Origin: CAUZWH01 sp965247665
GTDB lineage: Bacteria > Pseudomonadota > Alphaproteobacteria > SHVV01
Assembly: GCA_965247665.1 (NCBI GenBank)
Contig: CBDFHH010000003.1
Coordinates: 601,126 to 665,125 of the forward strand
DNA: 64,000 nucleotides
Reading direction: 5' to 3'
Below are positions 24,657 through 33,175 of the stretch, piece after piece; position 1 is the stretch's first letter; each line of letters opens with the position of its first letter. The notes under the pieces were generated by a model, which searched no databases, was not told where the DNA came from, and saw nothing but the letters and a program-made list of their open reading frames with translations. The position numbers and the translations under genes were made by a program.

Positions 24657-25793
24657 ATGCTTACGATCAATCGAGCTCTTGCTACCAGAGTAACGCGTGC
24701 AACATGTGCGGCACTGCTTGCGATGCTTATCGGCGTCGGATCGGCGGCGGCCGCCGACCCGGTCAAGGTCGCCATCAATATCCCGCTGACCGGACCGGTT
24801 GCCGCGTTCACACTTCCCTACGCCAACGGCATGGTGATGGGCCTCGAGGAAGGCGCCGCCGCAGCCGGCCTGCCCGAAAACGCGTTCGACGTCGACAACC
24901 AAGACAACGCGATGGAGACCAAGATTGCGGCGGCCATCGTGCAGAAGCACTTTCTCGAGGACATCGACGTCTATGTGACGGGGCCCTCGCTGGTCTCGAA
25001 GGCCGTCTCGACGATTGTCGACAAGAAGGAAATTCCGCATTTTCTGCTATCCTTCGATTCCTACCTGGCCAGCAAGAATCATTTCCGGCTGCGTATCCTG
25101 CCGCACTACAAGATCGAGGGACCGCTCAACACCAAGTACGTGCTGGCGCGCAAGGCCAAGCGCGTGGCGATCATCGAGCTGAGGAACTCGAGCATTTTCG
25201 AAAAATTCGGCGTGCTGGTGGTCCCCCATCTCGAGGAGCAGGGGATCGAGGTGATGCGCGAGGCGTTCGAATTCCGCACCCGCGACTACAGCACGCTGGC
25301 GCTCAAGGCGGCCCAGTTCAAGCCCGATCTGATTATCGTCAACGGCTTTTCGTTCCACCTCTACCCGATCATCAAAGCGCTCAGGACGCTGGACCTGATC
25401 GACAACGGGTCGGTGCTCGCCGGCATGGACTATGTCGACCTGCTGCACAACGAAACGCCGCGCAACGAGCTCAAAGGCGTCGCCTTCACGACGCCGGTGT
25501 TCGAACTGCCGGACAGCGCGCCGGCACAGGCCGGCGCCTGGATCGAGAAATACCAGGCGCGCTTCAACCAGCAGCCGAGCTTCGTTGGTGCCTACGGCTA
25601 CGATGTCGGCCGCATCATTGCCGCAGCGCTAAAGGACGCCGGCGAGGTGACCGTCGAGAGCATCCGCGCCCAGCTGCCCTATGACGGCGTTTCCGGCAAG
25701 ATCGCGCTGGATGATGACGGCGATCTCACCTCGACCCTGGGGGTCGGCCTGATCGCCGAAGACGGCAGCGTCGAGACGCTGATGCTGCAGTAG
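24657..25793 (+). CDS. ABC transporter substrate-binding protein, Liv/amide type (Peripla_BP_6)
   Basis: A 378-residue periplasmic protein with a signal peptide (AALLAMLIGVGSAAAADPVK, cleavage near residue 32). The mature part begins VKVAINIPLTGPVAAFTLPYANGM, the type I periplasmic-binding fold seen in LivJ, AmiC and aromatic-acid binding proteins. Context makes it the receptor for the LivH/LivM/fused-ATPase importer. A strong hairpin ends the operon 38 bases downstream. The ligand is not predictable. Confidence 0.88.
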   Translation: MLTINRALATRVTRATCAALLAMLIGVGSAAAADPVKVAINIPLTGPVAAFTLPYANGMVMGLEEGAAAAGLPENAFDVDNQDNAMETKIAAAIVQKHFLEDIDVYVTGPSLVSKAVSTIVDKKEIPHFLLSFDSYLASKNHFRLRILPHYKIEGPLNTKYVLARKAKRVAIIELRNSSIFEKFGVLVVPHLEEQGIEVMREAFEFRTRDYSTLALKAAQFKPDLIIVNGFSFHLYPIIKALRTLDLIDNGSVLAGMDYVDLLHNETPRNELKGVAFTTPVFELPDSAPAQAGAWIEKYQARFNQQPSFVGAYGYDVGRIIAAALKDAGEVTVESIRAQLPYDGVSGKIALDDDGDLTSTLGVGLIAEDGSVETLMLQ

Positions 25794-25831
25794 TCGGCTC
25801 CCAGCCCAGCTGGCGGCCAACTTTCCCTCCG

Positions 25832-25859
25832 ACGCCCCCTCCCCGAAGGGAGGGGGCGT
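25832..25859. terminator. strong GC hairpin between convergent operons
   Basis: A perfect 12-base stem (acgccccctccc pairing with gggagggggcgt) closes a four-base loop, directly between the end of the Liv operon and the end of the GST gene. Symmetry allows it to serve both strands. No T-run follows. Confidence 0.6.
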
Positions 25860-25867
25860 TCGGTGCG

Positions 25868-26569
25868 CTATCGACGTCGCCGATATTGGACCGTGCCGAA
25901 CAGGATCTCGCGCACGGCATCGTCGTCCGGCGTCTCGCCCTCCTCGTCGGCCAGCGCCTTGAGCCCCTCCTGCACCGCCGGCCGGGCGCCCACCGCCTCG
26001 TACCAGCGCTTGACGTGGGCAAACTCGGCGAGGTTCTGGCCCTGATATTCGTGGTAGGTGGCCCAGGGATAGACGGCGATGTCGGCGATCGAATAGTCGC
26101 CGGCAAGATATTCGTTGTCGGCGAGCTGGCGGTCCATGACGTTGTAGATGCGGCCTGATTCGTTGGTATAGCGCTCGGCCGCGTATTGCTCGCGGTCTTC
26201 CGAGGCAGCGAACTTGCGGAAGTGGTGGGCCTGACCGAACATCGGCCCGACATGGGCCATCTGGAACATCAGCCACTGCATGACCGCGTAACGGGCCTCG
26301 GCTTCGGCGGGCATCAGTCGGCCGGTCTTTTCGGCGAGATAGAACAGAATGGCACCGGAATCGAATAACGACATCGGCCGGCCGCCGGGTCCGTCATGGT
26401 CGACGATGGCCGGTACCTTGTTGTTGGGACTAATCTTGAGAAAATCGGGCTCGAACTGGGCGGCGGTCATGATGTTGACCGGAATCACATCATGCTCGAG
26501 CCCGACCTCCTCGAGCATGATGTGGACCTTGTGGCAGTTCGGCGTCGGCCATGAATAGACGTCGATCAC
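25868..26569 (-). CDS. glutathione S-transferase, YghU/YfcG-like
   Basis: A 233-residue protein. GTG at 26569 follows GGGAGG and gives VIDVYSWPTPNCHKVHIMLEEVG, the thioredoxin-fold N terminus of the YghU/YfcG (nu) class. The Pro of the glutathione site is in NKVPAIVD, and SGAILFYLAEKTG follows. The C-terminal helical domain includes the N-capping motif SIADIAVYPW. It is 35 bases downstream of a Rieske alpha gene on the same strand. In aromatic-degradation clusters such proteins isomerise or de-glutathionylate ring-cleavage products; here that is inference. Confidence 0.9.
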   Translation of the reverse strand: MIDVYSWPTPNCHKVHIMLEEVGLEHDVIPVNIMTAAQFEPDFLKISPNNKVPAIVDHDGPGGRPMSLFDSGAILFYLAEKTGRLMPAEAEARYAVMQWLMFQMAHVGPMFGQAHHFRKFAASEDREQYAAERYTNESGRIYNVMDRQLADNEYLAGDYSIADIAVYPWATYHEYQGQNLAEFAHVKRWYEAVGARPAVQEGLKALADEEGETPDDDAVREILFGTVQYRRRR

Positions 26570-26604
26570 CGTGTCCTCCCCGATGTGTATGACTGCTGGG
26601 CGCC

Positions 26605-27807
26605 CTACTCGGCGGCGGCGGCGCGGCGGAGCGGATCGTGAGCCGAGCGGCCGACGCGCCGGCCCCACTCCCGGTAGAAGGTACGGACCAGCACGTCGTC
26701 CTGCGAGTGGCCTCCCTCGTGGCGCGCGAACAGGCTCCACGGCGTGGCGCCGCCTTTGATCGCGCCCATAACCGCCTCCGGGGCGAGCACGTCTTCGGGG
26801 TAGTTGCGGCCGAACGGGCCCCAATACTGATTGTGGTGCTTGATCCGTATCGCGCGGTCCCCGGCCGGCTCGCCCTTGATCGCCAGACCACGGCTTTCAA
26901 GCAGGGTCCGGGTCGGGCTGAGCGGCACCATGGTATCGATCCGCATCACCGTGGTGCGGGCCAGGATGCAGGTGTCGGGGAACAAATCGACGATGCGAAA
27001 CTCGCCGGAACCGAGCCCGGGCAGGGTTTTCTCGGCACGGGCGTTCCAGCCCTTCATGTTTTCATATTTCTGGCGCATGGGATCGAGGGTGGCGTGACCG
27101 TTGGGGTAGATGCGCCACTTGCGGTCGTGGTAGCCCTCGGCGCCCATCGCGACCTGGCGGTTAATGAAGTGCAGATACTCGTGGTAGAGCTCCATCTGCA
27201 CTTCCTGAAGCTGTTTCCAATTGGTGTCGGTGACGTGCCGGTAGATGTGGAACACCTCGAACTCGGCCGCGCCGCCCATCACGTCTTCGAGGTTTTCAAA
27301 CGCATCGCCGACATAGTCGTCGAAGGCCGGTGCGTCGTCGTCGAGGTTGACGAACACCATGCCGAGCCGCAGCGCGGTGCTTACTTCGCGCAGGCCCGAA
27401 CCGGCCTTGCAAATGCCGCTCTCGGCGAAGCCTTCCTCGCGTGGAATGGCGATGCAGTCGCCCTTGTTGTCGTAGGTCCAGTGGTGGAACAGGCAGGTCC
27501 AGCTGGCGGCGTTGCCGGCCGGCTCGCGCAGCACCTGGGCGGCGCGGTGCGAGCAGGAATTGATGAAGGCGCGGATCATCCCGTCGGCGCTGCGGGTGAC
27601 GATCAGCGGGTAACCGGCATGGTCGACGGTGCGGTAGTCGTTGACGGCGGCGATCTCGCTCTCGTGGCAGGCGAATTTCCAGGATTTGCGGGCGATGTGC
27701 TCGCGCTCGTCGCCGAAGATCTCCTCGTCGGTGTAGATCAGGTTGCTGACATAGTCGCCCGCCGCAGCCTGCGGCGGGATCGCCCATTCTCTGGCGGTTC
27801 GGGCCAC
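26605..27807 (-). CDS. Rieske aromatic-ring-hydroxylating oxygenase alpha subunit (copy 1)
   Basis: A 400-residue catalytic subunit. The Rieske [2Fe-2S] ligands are C85-x-H87 (NSCSHRAA) and C105-x2-H108 (CLFHHW). The mononuclear iron site is in MELYHEYLHF (H209, H213), and a candidate distal carboxylate is the Asp in SQDDVLVR. It is a close paralogue of the gene at 28540-29748; a 412-bp stretch over the Rieske domain is almost identical in both. No beta subunit gene directly follows it; the GST gene does. Confidence 0.92.
   Translation of the reverse strand: MARTAREWAIPPQAAAGDYVSNLIYTDEEIFGDEREHIARKSWKFACHESEIAAVNDYRTVDHAGYPLIVTRSADGMIRAFINSCSHRAAQVLREPAGNAASWTCLFHHWTYDNKGDCIAIPREEGFAESGICKAGSGLREVSTALRLGMVFVNLDDDAPAFDDYVGDAFENLEDVMGGAAEFEVFHIYRHVTDTNWKQLQEVQMELYHEYLHFINRQVAMGAEGYHDRKWRIYPNGHATLDPMRQKYENMKGWNARAEKTLPGLGSGEFRIVDLFPDTCILARTTVMRIDTMVPLSPTRTLLESRGLAIKGEPAGDRAIRIKHHNQYWGPFGRNYPEDVLAPEAVMGAIKGGATPWSLFARHEGGHSQDDVLVRTFYREWGRRVGRSAHDPLRRAAAAE
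27272..27683 (-). repeat. near-identical tract shared by two Rieske alpha genes (copy 1)
   Basis: I count five mismatches against 29213-29624 over 412 bases, at a constant offset of 1941. Sequence on both sides is clearly more diverged. It covers the Rieske-domain coding part, consistent with recent gene conversion. Confidence 0.85.
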
Positions 27808-28081
27808 GCCAGACCTCCTTCGAGCTTGTCGAGCCGCGCATGCGGTATGCGCGGTTTACGGTAGTTCGCTTTACCCCGCGTGTGCAAGCGTCGCCGTCAT
27901 GCGGGCGGCTCGCGTCGCACCGGTTCGTTCAAGCCCCCTCCCCGCTTCCATCCTCCATCGCGCGTCACGCCATCGGCGCACGCGTCGTCACCGGCTCGAG
28001 AACCCACCAAGGAGGGGAGTCCGGACGGGTTTCGCATGCCCGAAGCGGCTGAGATCTGGCACAAGCGCGGCGTTCGCATGG

Positions 28082-28543
28082 TTACAGGGGAACGTGAGAT
28101 CCCGGGCCGAGATCGCGGGTATCGAGCAGCACCGTGCGGGACGACAGGATCGGCGTGGGACCGTCAAGCGCCAGCGTGTCGACATACCTGCCGCTGGCGA
28201 AGATCCGCGAGACACCTTCAAGATCGGTGTAGACGACGATCAGCGAGCTGGTAACCGCCGCCTCGCCGCCGCCGTCGTCGCGCTCAATGACGTAGACCGT
28301 GGCCTGGCGAGTAAACTTGCCGGGCAGGCGGATGTGGTTGGGTACGTTCTCGAGCAGGTTGGCGAGCTCGTCACGGTCGAGGTCGAGCCAGATCATCTCC
28401 TTGCCCAGCTCGGGGCTATCGGCCTTGATCTGGTAACGGAAATCGGCGCTGCACAGCGCCAGGTAGTCGCCGAACCTCTCCGCGTCCATCAGCAGACAAG
28501 TCTGATAGACGACGGCGCTGATATCGCTGTCGCTTACGGTCAT
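28082..28543 (-). CDS. aromatic-ring-hydroxylating oxygenase beta subunit
   Basis: A 153-residue small subunit with the NTF2-like fold (starts MTVSDSDISAVVYQTCLLMDAERFGDYLALC, ends SRTVLLDTRDLG). Its ATG overlaps the stop of the alpha gene upstream (ATGA at 28540-28543), so the pair is translationally coupled. The closest relative in the window is the beta subunit at 45140-45595 (shared MIWLDLDRDEL / MVWMHHDRATL and VTSSLIV blocks). Beta subunits are structural partners in alpha3beta3 oxygenases. The 274 bases after its stop, before the alpha copy 1 start, hold no recognised gene. Confidence 0.88.
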   Translation of the reverse strand: MTVSDSDISAVVYQTCLLMDAERFGDYLALCSADFRYQIKADSPELGKEMIWLDLDRDELANLLENVPNHIRLPGKFTRQATVYVIERDDGGGEAAVTSSLIVVYTDLEGVSRIFASGRYVDTLALDGPTPILSSRTVLLDTRDLGPGSHVPL

Positions 28544-29748
28544 TGCGCGGCCCCGCCATCGACGCGTTGCCGGGGATCGTGCGCGGGTCGGCCCATGCGC
28601 CGGCTCCATTCGCGGTAGAACGCGCGCGCGTAGACATCGTCCTGCGCCTTGCCGTCCTCGTGGCGGGCAAAGAGGCCCCAGCGCGCCGCCCCGTCGCGAT
28701 TGGCGCGTTCGGTAACCTCCGGCGCGATGCAATCCTCGGGGAAGTTGCGCCCGAACGGACCCCAATATTGATTATGGTGTTTGACGCGCATCCTGCGGTC
28801 CTCCTCCGACTCGCCCCGGATCGCCAAGCCGCGGCACTCGAGCAGGGTCTTGCCGGGGCTGATCGGCGACATCGTGTCGATACGGATGACGGTCGTTCGC
28901 ACGGCGATGGTCGTGTCGGGGAACAAATCGACCAGCCGGAACTCGCCGGGGCCGAGCCCCGGCAGCAGCTTGTCATCACGCCGGGTCCAGCCGCGCACCT
29001 TGTCGTAATTCTGGGCCATGGGGTCGAGGGTGGCGTGGGCGTTGGGGTAGATGCGCCACTTGCGCTCGAGATAACCCGTGCCGCTCATCGCGACCTGGCG
29101 GTTAATGAAGTGCAGATACTCGTGGTAGAGCTCCATCTGCACTTCCATCAACTGCTTCCAGTTGGCGTTGATGACGCTGCGGACGACGGTGAACACCTCG
29201 AACTCGACCGCTCCGCCCATCACGTCTTCGAGGTTTTCCAACGCATCGCCGACATAGTCGTCGAAAGCCGGTGCGTCGTCATCGAGGTTGACGAACACCA
29301 TGCCGAGCCGCAGCGCGGTGCGTACTTCGCGCAGGCCCGAACCGGCCTTGCAAATGCCGCTCTCGGCGAAGCCTTCCTCGCGTGGAATGGCGATGCAGTT
29401 GCCCTTGTTGTCGTAGGTCCAGTGGTGGAACAGGCAGGTCCAGCTGGCGGCGTTGCCGGCCGGCTCGCGCAGCACCTGGGCGGCGCGGTGCGAGCAGGAA
29501 TTGATGAAGGCGCGGATCATCCCGTCGGCGCTGCGGGTGACGATCAGCGGGTAACCGGCATGGTCGACGGTGCGGTAGTCGTTGACGGCGGCGATCTCGC
29601 TCTCGTGGCAGGCGAATTTCCAGGTGTTGCGCTTCACGCGCTCCATCTCGTCGCGGAAGATCTCCTCGTCGGTGTAGACGAGCGCGCTGACGAAATCGCC
29701 TCCGGTTAGATCGGGAGGTTGTTCCCATTGTCGGGCGGTGCGCGACAT
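28540..29748 (-). CDS. Rieske aromatic-ring-hydroxylating oxygenase alpha subunit (copy 2)
   Basis: About 402 residues, starting MSRTARQWEQPP with an AGGGAAA ribosome site; a longer frame to 29811 is less likely. Rieske ligands are in NSCSHRAAQ and CLFHHWTYD, and the iron site is in MELYHEYLHF as in copy 1. It directly precedes the beta gene. Copies 1 and 2 differ most in the catalytic domain (for example FHIYRHVTDTNW versus FTVVRSVINANW), suggesting different substrates with a shared electron-transfer domain. No reductase or ferredoxin gene is adjacent. Confidence 0.92.
   Translation of the reverse strand: MSRTARQWEQPPDLTGGDFVSALVYTDEEIFRDEMERVKRNTWKFACHESEIAAVNDYRTVDHAGYPLIVTRSADGMIRAFINSCSHRAAQVLREPAGNAASWTCLFHHWTYDNKGNCIAIPREEGFAESGICKAGSGLREVRTALRLGMVFVNLDDDAPAFDDYVGDALENLEDVMGGAVEFEVFTVVRSVINANWKQLMEVQMELYHEYLHFINRQVAMSGTGYLERKWRIYPNAHATLDPMAQNYDKVRGWTRRDDKLLPGLGPGEFRLVDLFPDTTIAVRTTVIRIDTMSPISPGKTLLECRGLAIRGESEEDRRMRVKHHNQYWGPFGRNFPEDCIAPEVTERANRDGAARWGLFARHEDGKAQDDVYARAFYREWSRRMGRPAHDPRQRVDGGAAQ
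29213..29624 (-). repeat. near-identical tract shared by two Rieske alpha genes (copy 2)
   Basis: Partner of 27272-27683. Another identical stretch of about 60 bases, over the iron-site helix (near 29087-29148), matches 27146-27207. Confidence 0.85.
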
Positions 29749-29849
29749 TTGCTTTCCCTTCCGGCTTTCCTTTCCGCGAAACGGCCAAGCCGAGTTCGAG
29801 TTGACCTTCACCCTGCATCAGGGCCACGTCGTTCGAGAGTATTCGGTGG

Positions 29850-30198
29850 TGATCATAGCGCTTAAGGGCGGCTGAGCGGAGCCCTTGCGCAGCTCAAACG
29901 AAGCCGCCGGTGTCTGGTAGCCGCGGGCCGAATGCGGCCCTGTGGTGTTGTCATGAATGCGCCAGGCTTCGATGACAGCCCGGGCATGGGCCAAGCCGAC
30001 GAACCACTGCGCGTTCAAGCATTCATCTCGGAACTTCCCGTTGAAGCTCTCGACAAAGGCGTTCCGTGCCGGCTTCCCCGGTTCGATGAAGTGCGGCGCG
30101 ACATTGTTCGCTTGCGCCCATTCGAACATCGCCTTCGAGGTCGGTTCGGGCCCGCTGTCCAGGATCAGGCTTTCGGGCGGATTGCGGTGATTCGCCAA
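29850..30198 (-). pseudogene. IS3-family transposase (orfB) C-terminal fragment
   Basis: The translation shows the end of an IS3-type integrase core: DSGPEPTSKAMFEWAQ, HFIEPGKPARNAFVESFNGKFRDECLN and HNTTGPHSARGYQTPAASF-like text. The N-terminal half with the first catalytic Asp is missing, so the gene is dead. It lies immediately upstream of Rieske copy 2 and may mark how that gene arrived. Confidence 0.75.
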
Positions 30199-30238
30199 GC
30201 GCGGCGCAGAGCTAAGCTCCCGGCGTTCGGTATCCCAG

Positions 30239-30352
30239 GTGGCACTTCGTTACGACGTCAACGCCGACCTCATCTTCAAGTGGCGTCGCGATCCCCGCGA
30301 CAAGCCTCGGGCCGGCGACGATGCGGTGCCGTCCTTCCTTCCGGTCAGGGGT
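30239..30352 (+). pseudogene. possible IS66/IS3 TnpA-like fragment
   Basis: A short stretch translating as VALRYDVNADLIFKWRRD...SFLPV resembles the helix-turn-helix and end of small IS66-type accessory transposase proteins (ARR-x-VNANLVFKWRR...FLPV). It is too short and interrupted to be functional. It touches the end of the next gene. Confidence 0.35.
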
Positions 30353-31277
30353 AACGTCGAGAGCCGTATTCGCGTCTCTCAACGGAGGTTATTTCGACAG
30401 CCTCTTGACCCTGCAGCTTCACGGTCATGTCGATTGTCCGTTCGATCGTTTCCGAATAGATCATCATGGTCGCCGGATCGATGATGCGTTCTCCCCGTCC
30501 CGCCACACTCGCATTGGAAACGTTGGGTATTTCCTTCAATTTTCCCATTTCGGCGACCTCACTCCACAGATCGCCCATGAGGTCTTTCAGCTCCTGATCG
30601 TTGCTGGCGAAGGAAAATTCGATGCGTACACAATCGGCGGCGCCGCACTTCACCAGTTCGGCCAGTTTGGTCACCATATAGAATGCCATCGTCCCGCCGG
30701 TGGGGAGCGGCGTTTCCTCGATGCCCGCCCAGACATCGCCGATTTCCGCATCCATCCCCACATATGACCCAATCCTTGCCCCCCATTCCTGGGCAGCCTT
30801 GTTGACGAACGTTTCCTCGCTGAGAAGCTTTTCTATCGCCGGCGGGAGCTTTCGCCCGAGAGTGGCCTTGAAGACCTCGATCATTTCCCCATAGCCGTGC
30901 ACGTCGACCAATTGGCCGTTTTCGTCCAATTGATAGGTCACCGTGACGTCTTTGAGAATCGCTATGATGGGGTCGTTGTAAGGTTTTCCATTCACAGTCG
31001 ACATCAGTGATACGGGCGTGAAGACAATCGAATATCCATCCTTGGTCTTTTGAGACGTGACCTTTGTTTCGGATTTCCTTACACGCTCCCGTTTTCCACG
31101 CGCGCCCAATTCCGCGATTTGTGTGTGCTTGGAGGTTGAGATGTAGGTCGGAAAGTCCTGTGCCCGGTTGAACCGGAAATGAACCTCCTGCGCCGTGGCC
31201 GAGAGGGCCATCCCCCAGCAACACCCGATCAACAGAGAAACGAGCATCCCCAGGCTTTGTAGTCTTGAACACATCAT
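30345..31277 (-). CDS. exported protein of unknown function
   Basis: A 310-residue protein I do not recognise. It has a signal peptide with a lipoprotein-like Cys-rich core (LVSLLIGCCWGMALSATAQ, cleavage after TAQ likely). The mature part is rich in beta-type sequence: FRFNRAQDFPTYISTSKHTQI, a basic patch RGKRERVRKSETKVTSQ, VTVTYQLDENGQLVDVHGY and a C-terminal ERTIDMTVKLQGQEAVEITSVER. Two Cys around residue 220 (VKCGAADCVRI) could form a disulfide. The gene is isolated and preceded by a member of the 0.3-kb repeat described below. It looks intact. Confidence 0.6.
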   Translation of the reverse strand: MMCSRLQSLGMLVSLLIGCCWGMALSATAQEVHFRFNRAQDFPTYISTSKHTQIAELGARGKRERVRKSETKVTSQKTKDGYSIVFTPVSLMSTVNGKPYNDPIIAILKDVTVTYQLDENGQLVDVHGYGEMIEVFKATLGRKLPPAIEKLLSEETFVNKAAQEWGARIGSYVGMDAEIGDVWAGIEETPLPTGGTMAFYMVTKLAELVKCGAADCVRIEFSFASNDQELKDLMGDLWSEVAEMGKLKEIPNVSNASVAGRGERIIDPATMMIYSETIERTIDMTVKLQGQEAVEITSVERREYGSRRYP

Positions 31278-31449
31278 TTGTTACTCCTTGTCCGTCGTCA
31301 TGATGCGTGAGGTCGGAGGGCCTGCCTCGAGTTGCCGCCGCTTGACCAACAGGCCGGCGGATTGAAGGGTTGTTCATCCGACATAAGCCCGTGCCTGTGA
31401 ATATCCCCGAGCCTCCTTCGCTGCGCAAGGTGTCCGATCGGAGCTGTGG

Positions 31450-31732
31450 CCGAAAGTTGGTGACGGGGATATTTAGGCGCGTGTTGGATTCGCTCGATTC
31501 GGTCTTTGAACGTCGCTCCCTGAATGACCTCGGCGAAGCTTGCACCTTTCTCGCCGGGCGGCCAACCGTAGCTTGAACACCATCGCCAGGGCAGTTTTGC
31601 GCGTTGTCGGTGCGCGCCGACATGTGGACCGTCACCCCGCGTGCAGCTCAGGCGTTTAGAACCGCATCTGCCCGTGCGGCATGACGCCGTGCTCGGAGCG
31701 TTCGCCCTCGAGACCGAGGTGCGCGCCGGCCC
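31450..31732. repeat. diverged ~0.3-kb direct repeat, copy A
   Basis: From cgaaagttggtgacgggg to ctcgagaccgaggtgcgcgc this matches 32865-33175 in the same orientation with scattered mismatches. It lies upstream of the unknown exported gene. On the minus strand both copies encode similar peptides (SARTDNAQNCPGD..., ...NIPVTNFR), so it may derive from an old gene or element. The rest of 31278-31860 (about 300 bases) holds no recognised gene. Confidence 0.75.
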
Positions 31733-31860
31733 GGTCTCGAACTCGAAGCGGCTGCCGATCCCATAGCGTTGCGACCCCCTCGCGCGCCAGGGCGCGAGCA
31801 GCCCCCGGTCACCGGACAGGGCTTACCGCGCCGGGATGTGGACACCAGCTGCACCGCAGA

Positions 31861-32856
31861 TCAGAACACGGCCAAGCGGCGGATCGTGAACGCCTCCGCC
31901 TCAAGCAATCGCACGAGTCCTTGATCGCCCGGCAAATGCATCGCGCCAACGGCGATGACGACGTTTTGTGCTTCCGAAGACCGGTTCAGAATCTGCGGCA
32001 GCCACACGTCATGTCGCCTTATGATCAACATATCGTAAGCCTCGCGAAACAGCCTCGCCACCGCCTCTGCGTCCCCAACCCGTGAGGCGGCGCGTTCCCG
32101 GGCAACCTGCCAAGCCACGAGAGGCTCCTCGTCAATCCACGTGCCGATGCCTGTCGCGACCGCGTCATCATCTGCAGCCCCCGCCATGAGGGACATTCGC
32201 AACAGTTGGAGTTGCTCCTCCTCCGAGCCACCCAGGAAAAACGCAAGAGCTTGCTCGAAGTTCTTATCCAACCCTGCGACCGCGACGCCGGCATCTCGGG
32301 CAAGAATCTCGACGCGCTTGTCGAGCATCTCGGCGCCCGATGCCAAGGCGGCCATCTCGCACGGTGGCGCCTCAAGCATGATGGCTGCGAACCCGGGACT
32401 CAATTTGTCGGCTGCTTCGAGCGGCATGCCGAGTTCGGAAAGCGTCTTACTCAGAATGCCCCATTCCTCCGCGGTCAAGCTCGCGCTCAGACCAGGTTCG
32501 TCGAGATCAAACATCACCATCGGATTTGCGGCAAAATGCTCCTGCATTTCTTCCTCTATCTCCGACGTCGCCTCGACAAAGACAAGATCCGCCGATCGGA
32601 TTCGCGTTGCAATCTCCTCGGGGATGGAGACCGCCGGGTGGGAAGTGTGGACCGTGCCGAACAGGGTCAGCCGGGTATCGCCGCGCACCGCCTCGAAGGC
32701 GATCCCCTCGCGGAACGGGGCATCCGCGACGCCGGCGCGAATCGCCTGAATGGTTTCGGGCGGAAGAGTGTCGCGCCAGTCCTCACCTTGGCAGGCGGCA
32801 TAAGCGAACGAAGGAAGGACCAGAAAAGCGCAAACGATGACGGCGAAGCGGTGCAT
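31861..32856 (-). CDS. TraB/GumN-family exported protein
   Basis: A 331-residue protein with a signal peptide (AVIVCAFLVLPSFAYAAC). The TraB/PrgY/GumN signature is present: LTLFGTVHTSHPAVS (the conserved G-x-x-H-x-S near residue 65), VFVEATSEIEEEM, LDKNFEQALAFFLG, and C-terminal NVVIAVGAMHLPGDQGLVRLLE with the conserved GAxHLPG. The fold is related to Tiki/EreA-type metalloproteases and hydrolases. ATG at 32856 has GGAGGT seven bases upstream. It is a single gene, preceded by repeat copy B. Confidence 0.88.
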   Translation of the reverse strand: MHRFAVIVCAFLVLPSFAYAACQGEDWRDTLPPETIQAIRAGVADAPFREGIAFEAVRGDTRLTLFGTVHTSHPAVSIPEEIATRIRSADLVFVEATSEIEEEMQEHFAANPMVMFDLDEPGLSASLTAEEWGILSKTLSELGMPLEAADKLSPGFAAIMLEAPPCEMAALASGAEMLDKRVEILARDAGVAVAGLDKNFEQALAFFLGGSEEEQLQLLRMSLMAGAADDDAVATGIGTWIDEEPLVAWQVARERAASRVGDAEAVARLFREAYDMLIIRRHDVWLPQILNRSSEAQNVVIAVGAMHLPGDQGLVRLLEAEAFTIRRLAVF

Positions 32857-32864
32857 GAACTACC

Positions 32865-33175
32865 TCCGAAAGTTGGTGACGGGAATGTTTGGGGAGGGCG
32901 TTTGATTTGCCTGATTCCGTCTTGAACGTCGCTCCCCGAATGACCTCGGCGAAGTTTGCACCGTTCTCGCCGGGCTGCCAACGGTAGCTAGAATATCATC
33001 GCCAGGGCAGTTTTGCGCGTTGTCGGTGCGTGCCGAAATGTGGACCGTTACCTCGTACAGCTCAAGCGTTTGGACCGTTACCCCGTGCAGCTCAAGCGTT
33101 TGGAACCGCCTCTGCCCGCGCAGCATGACGCCGTGCTCGGAGCGTTCGCCCTCGAGACCGAGGTTGCGCGCGGCC
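32865..33175. repeat. diverged ~0.3-kb direct repeat, copy B
   Basis: Partner of 31450-31732. It carries an extra tandem copy of a segment of about 28 bases (tggaccgttacctcgtacag... repeated as tggaccgttaccccgtgcag..., 33041-33100). It starts only nine bases upstream of the TraB/GumN start codon. Confidence 0.75.

Noticed and set aside
28543..29709. 388-codon and similar antisense frames over the Rieske alpha genes (also 26638-27864)
   Set aside because: They mirror the real Rieske frames and look alike only because the sense genes are paralogues.
33005..33105. tandem repeat considered as the start of a CRISPR array
   Set aside because: There are only two near copies of about 28 bases with no spacer structure, and no cas gene is in the window.
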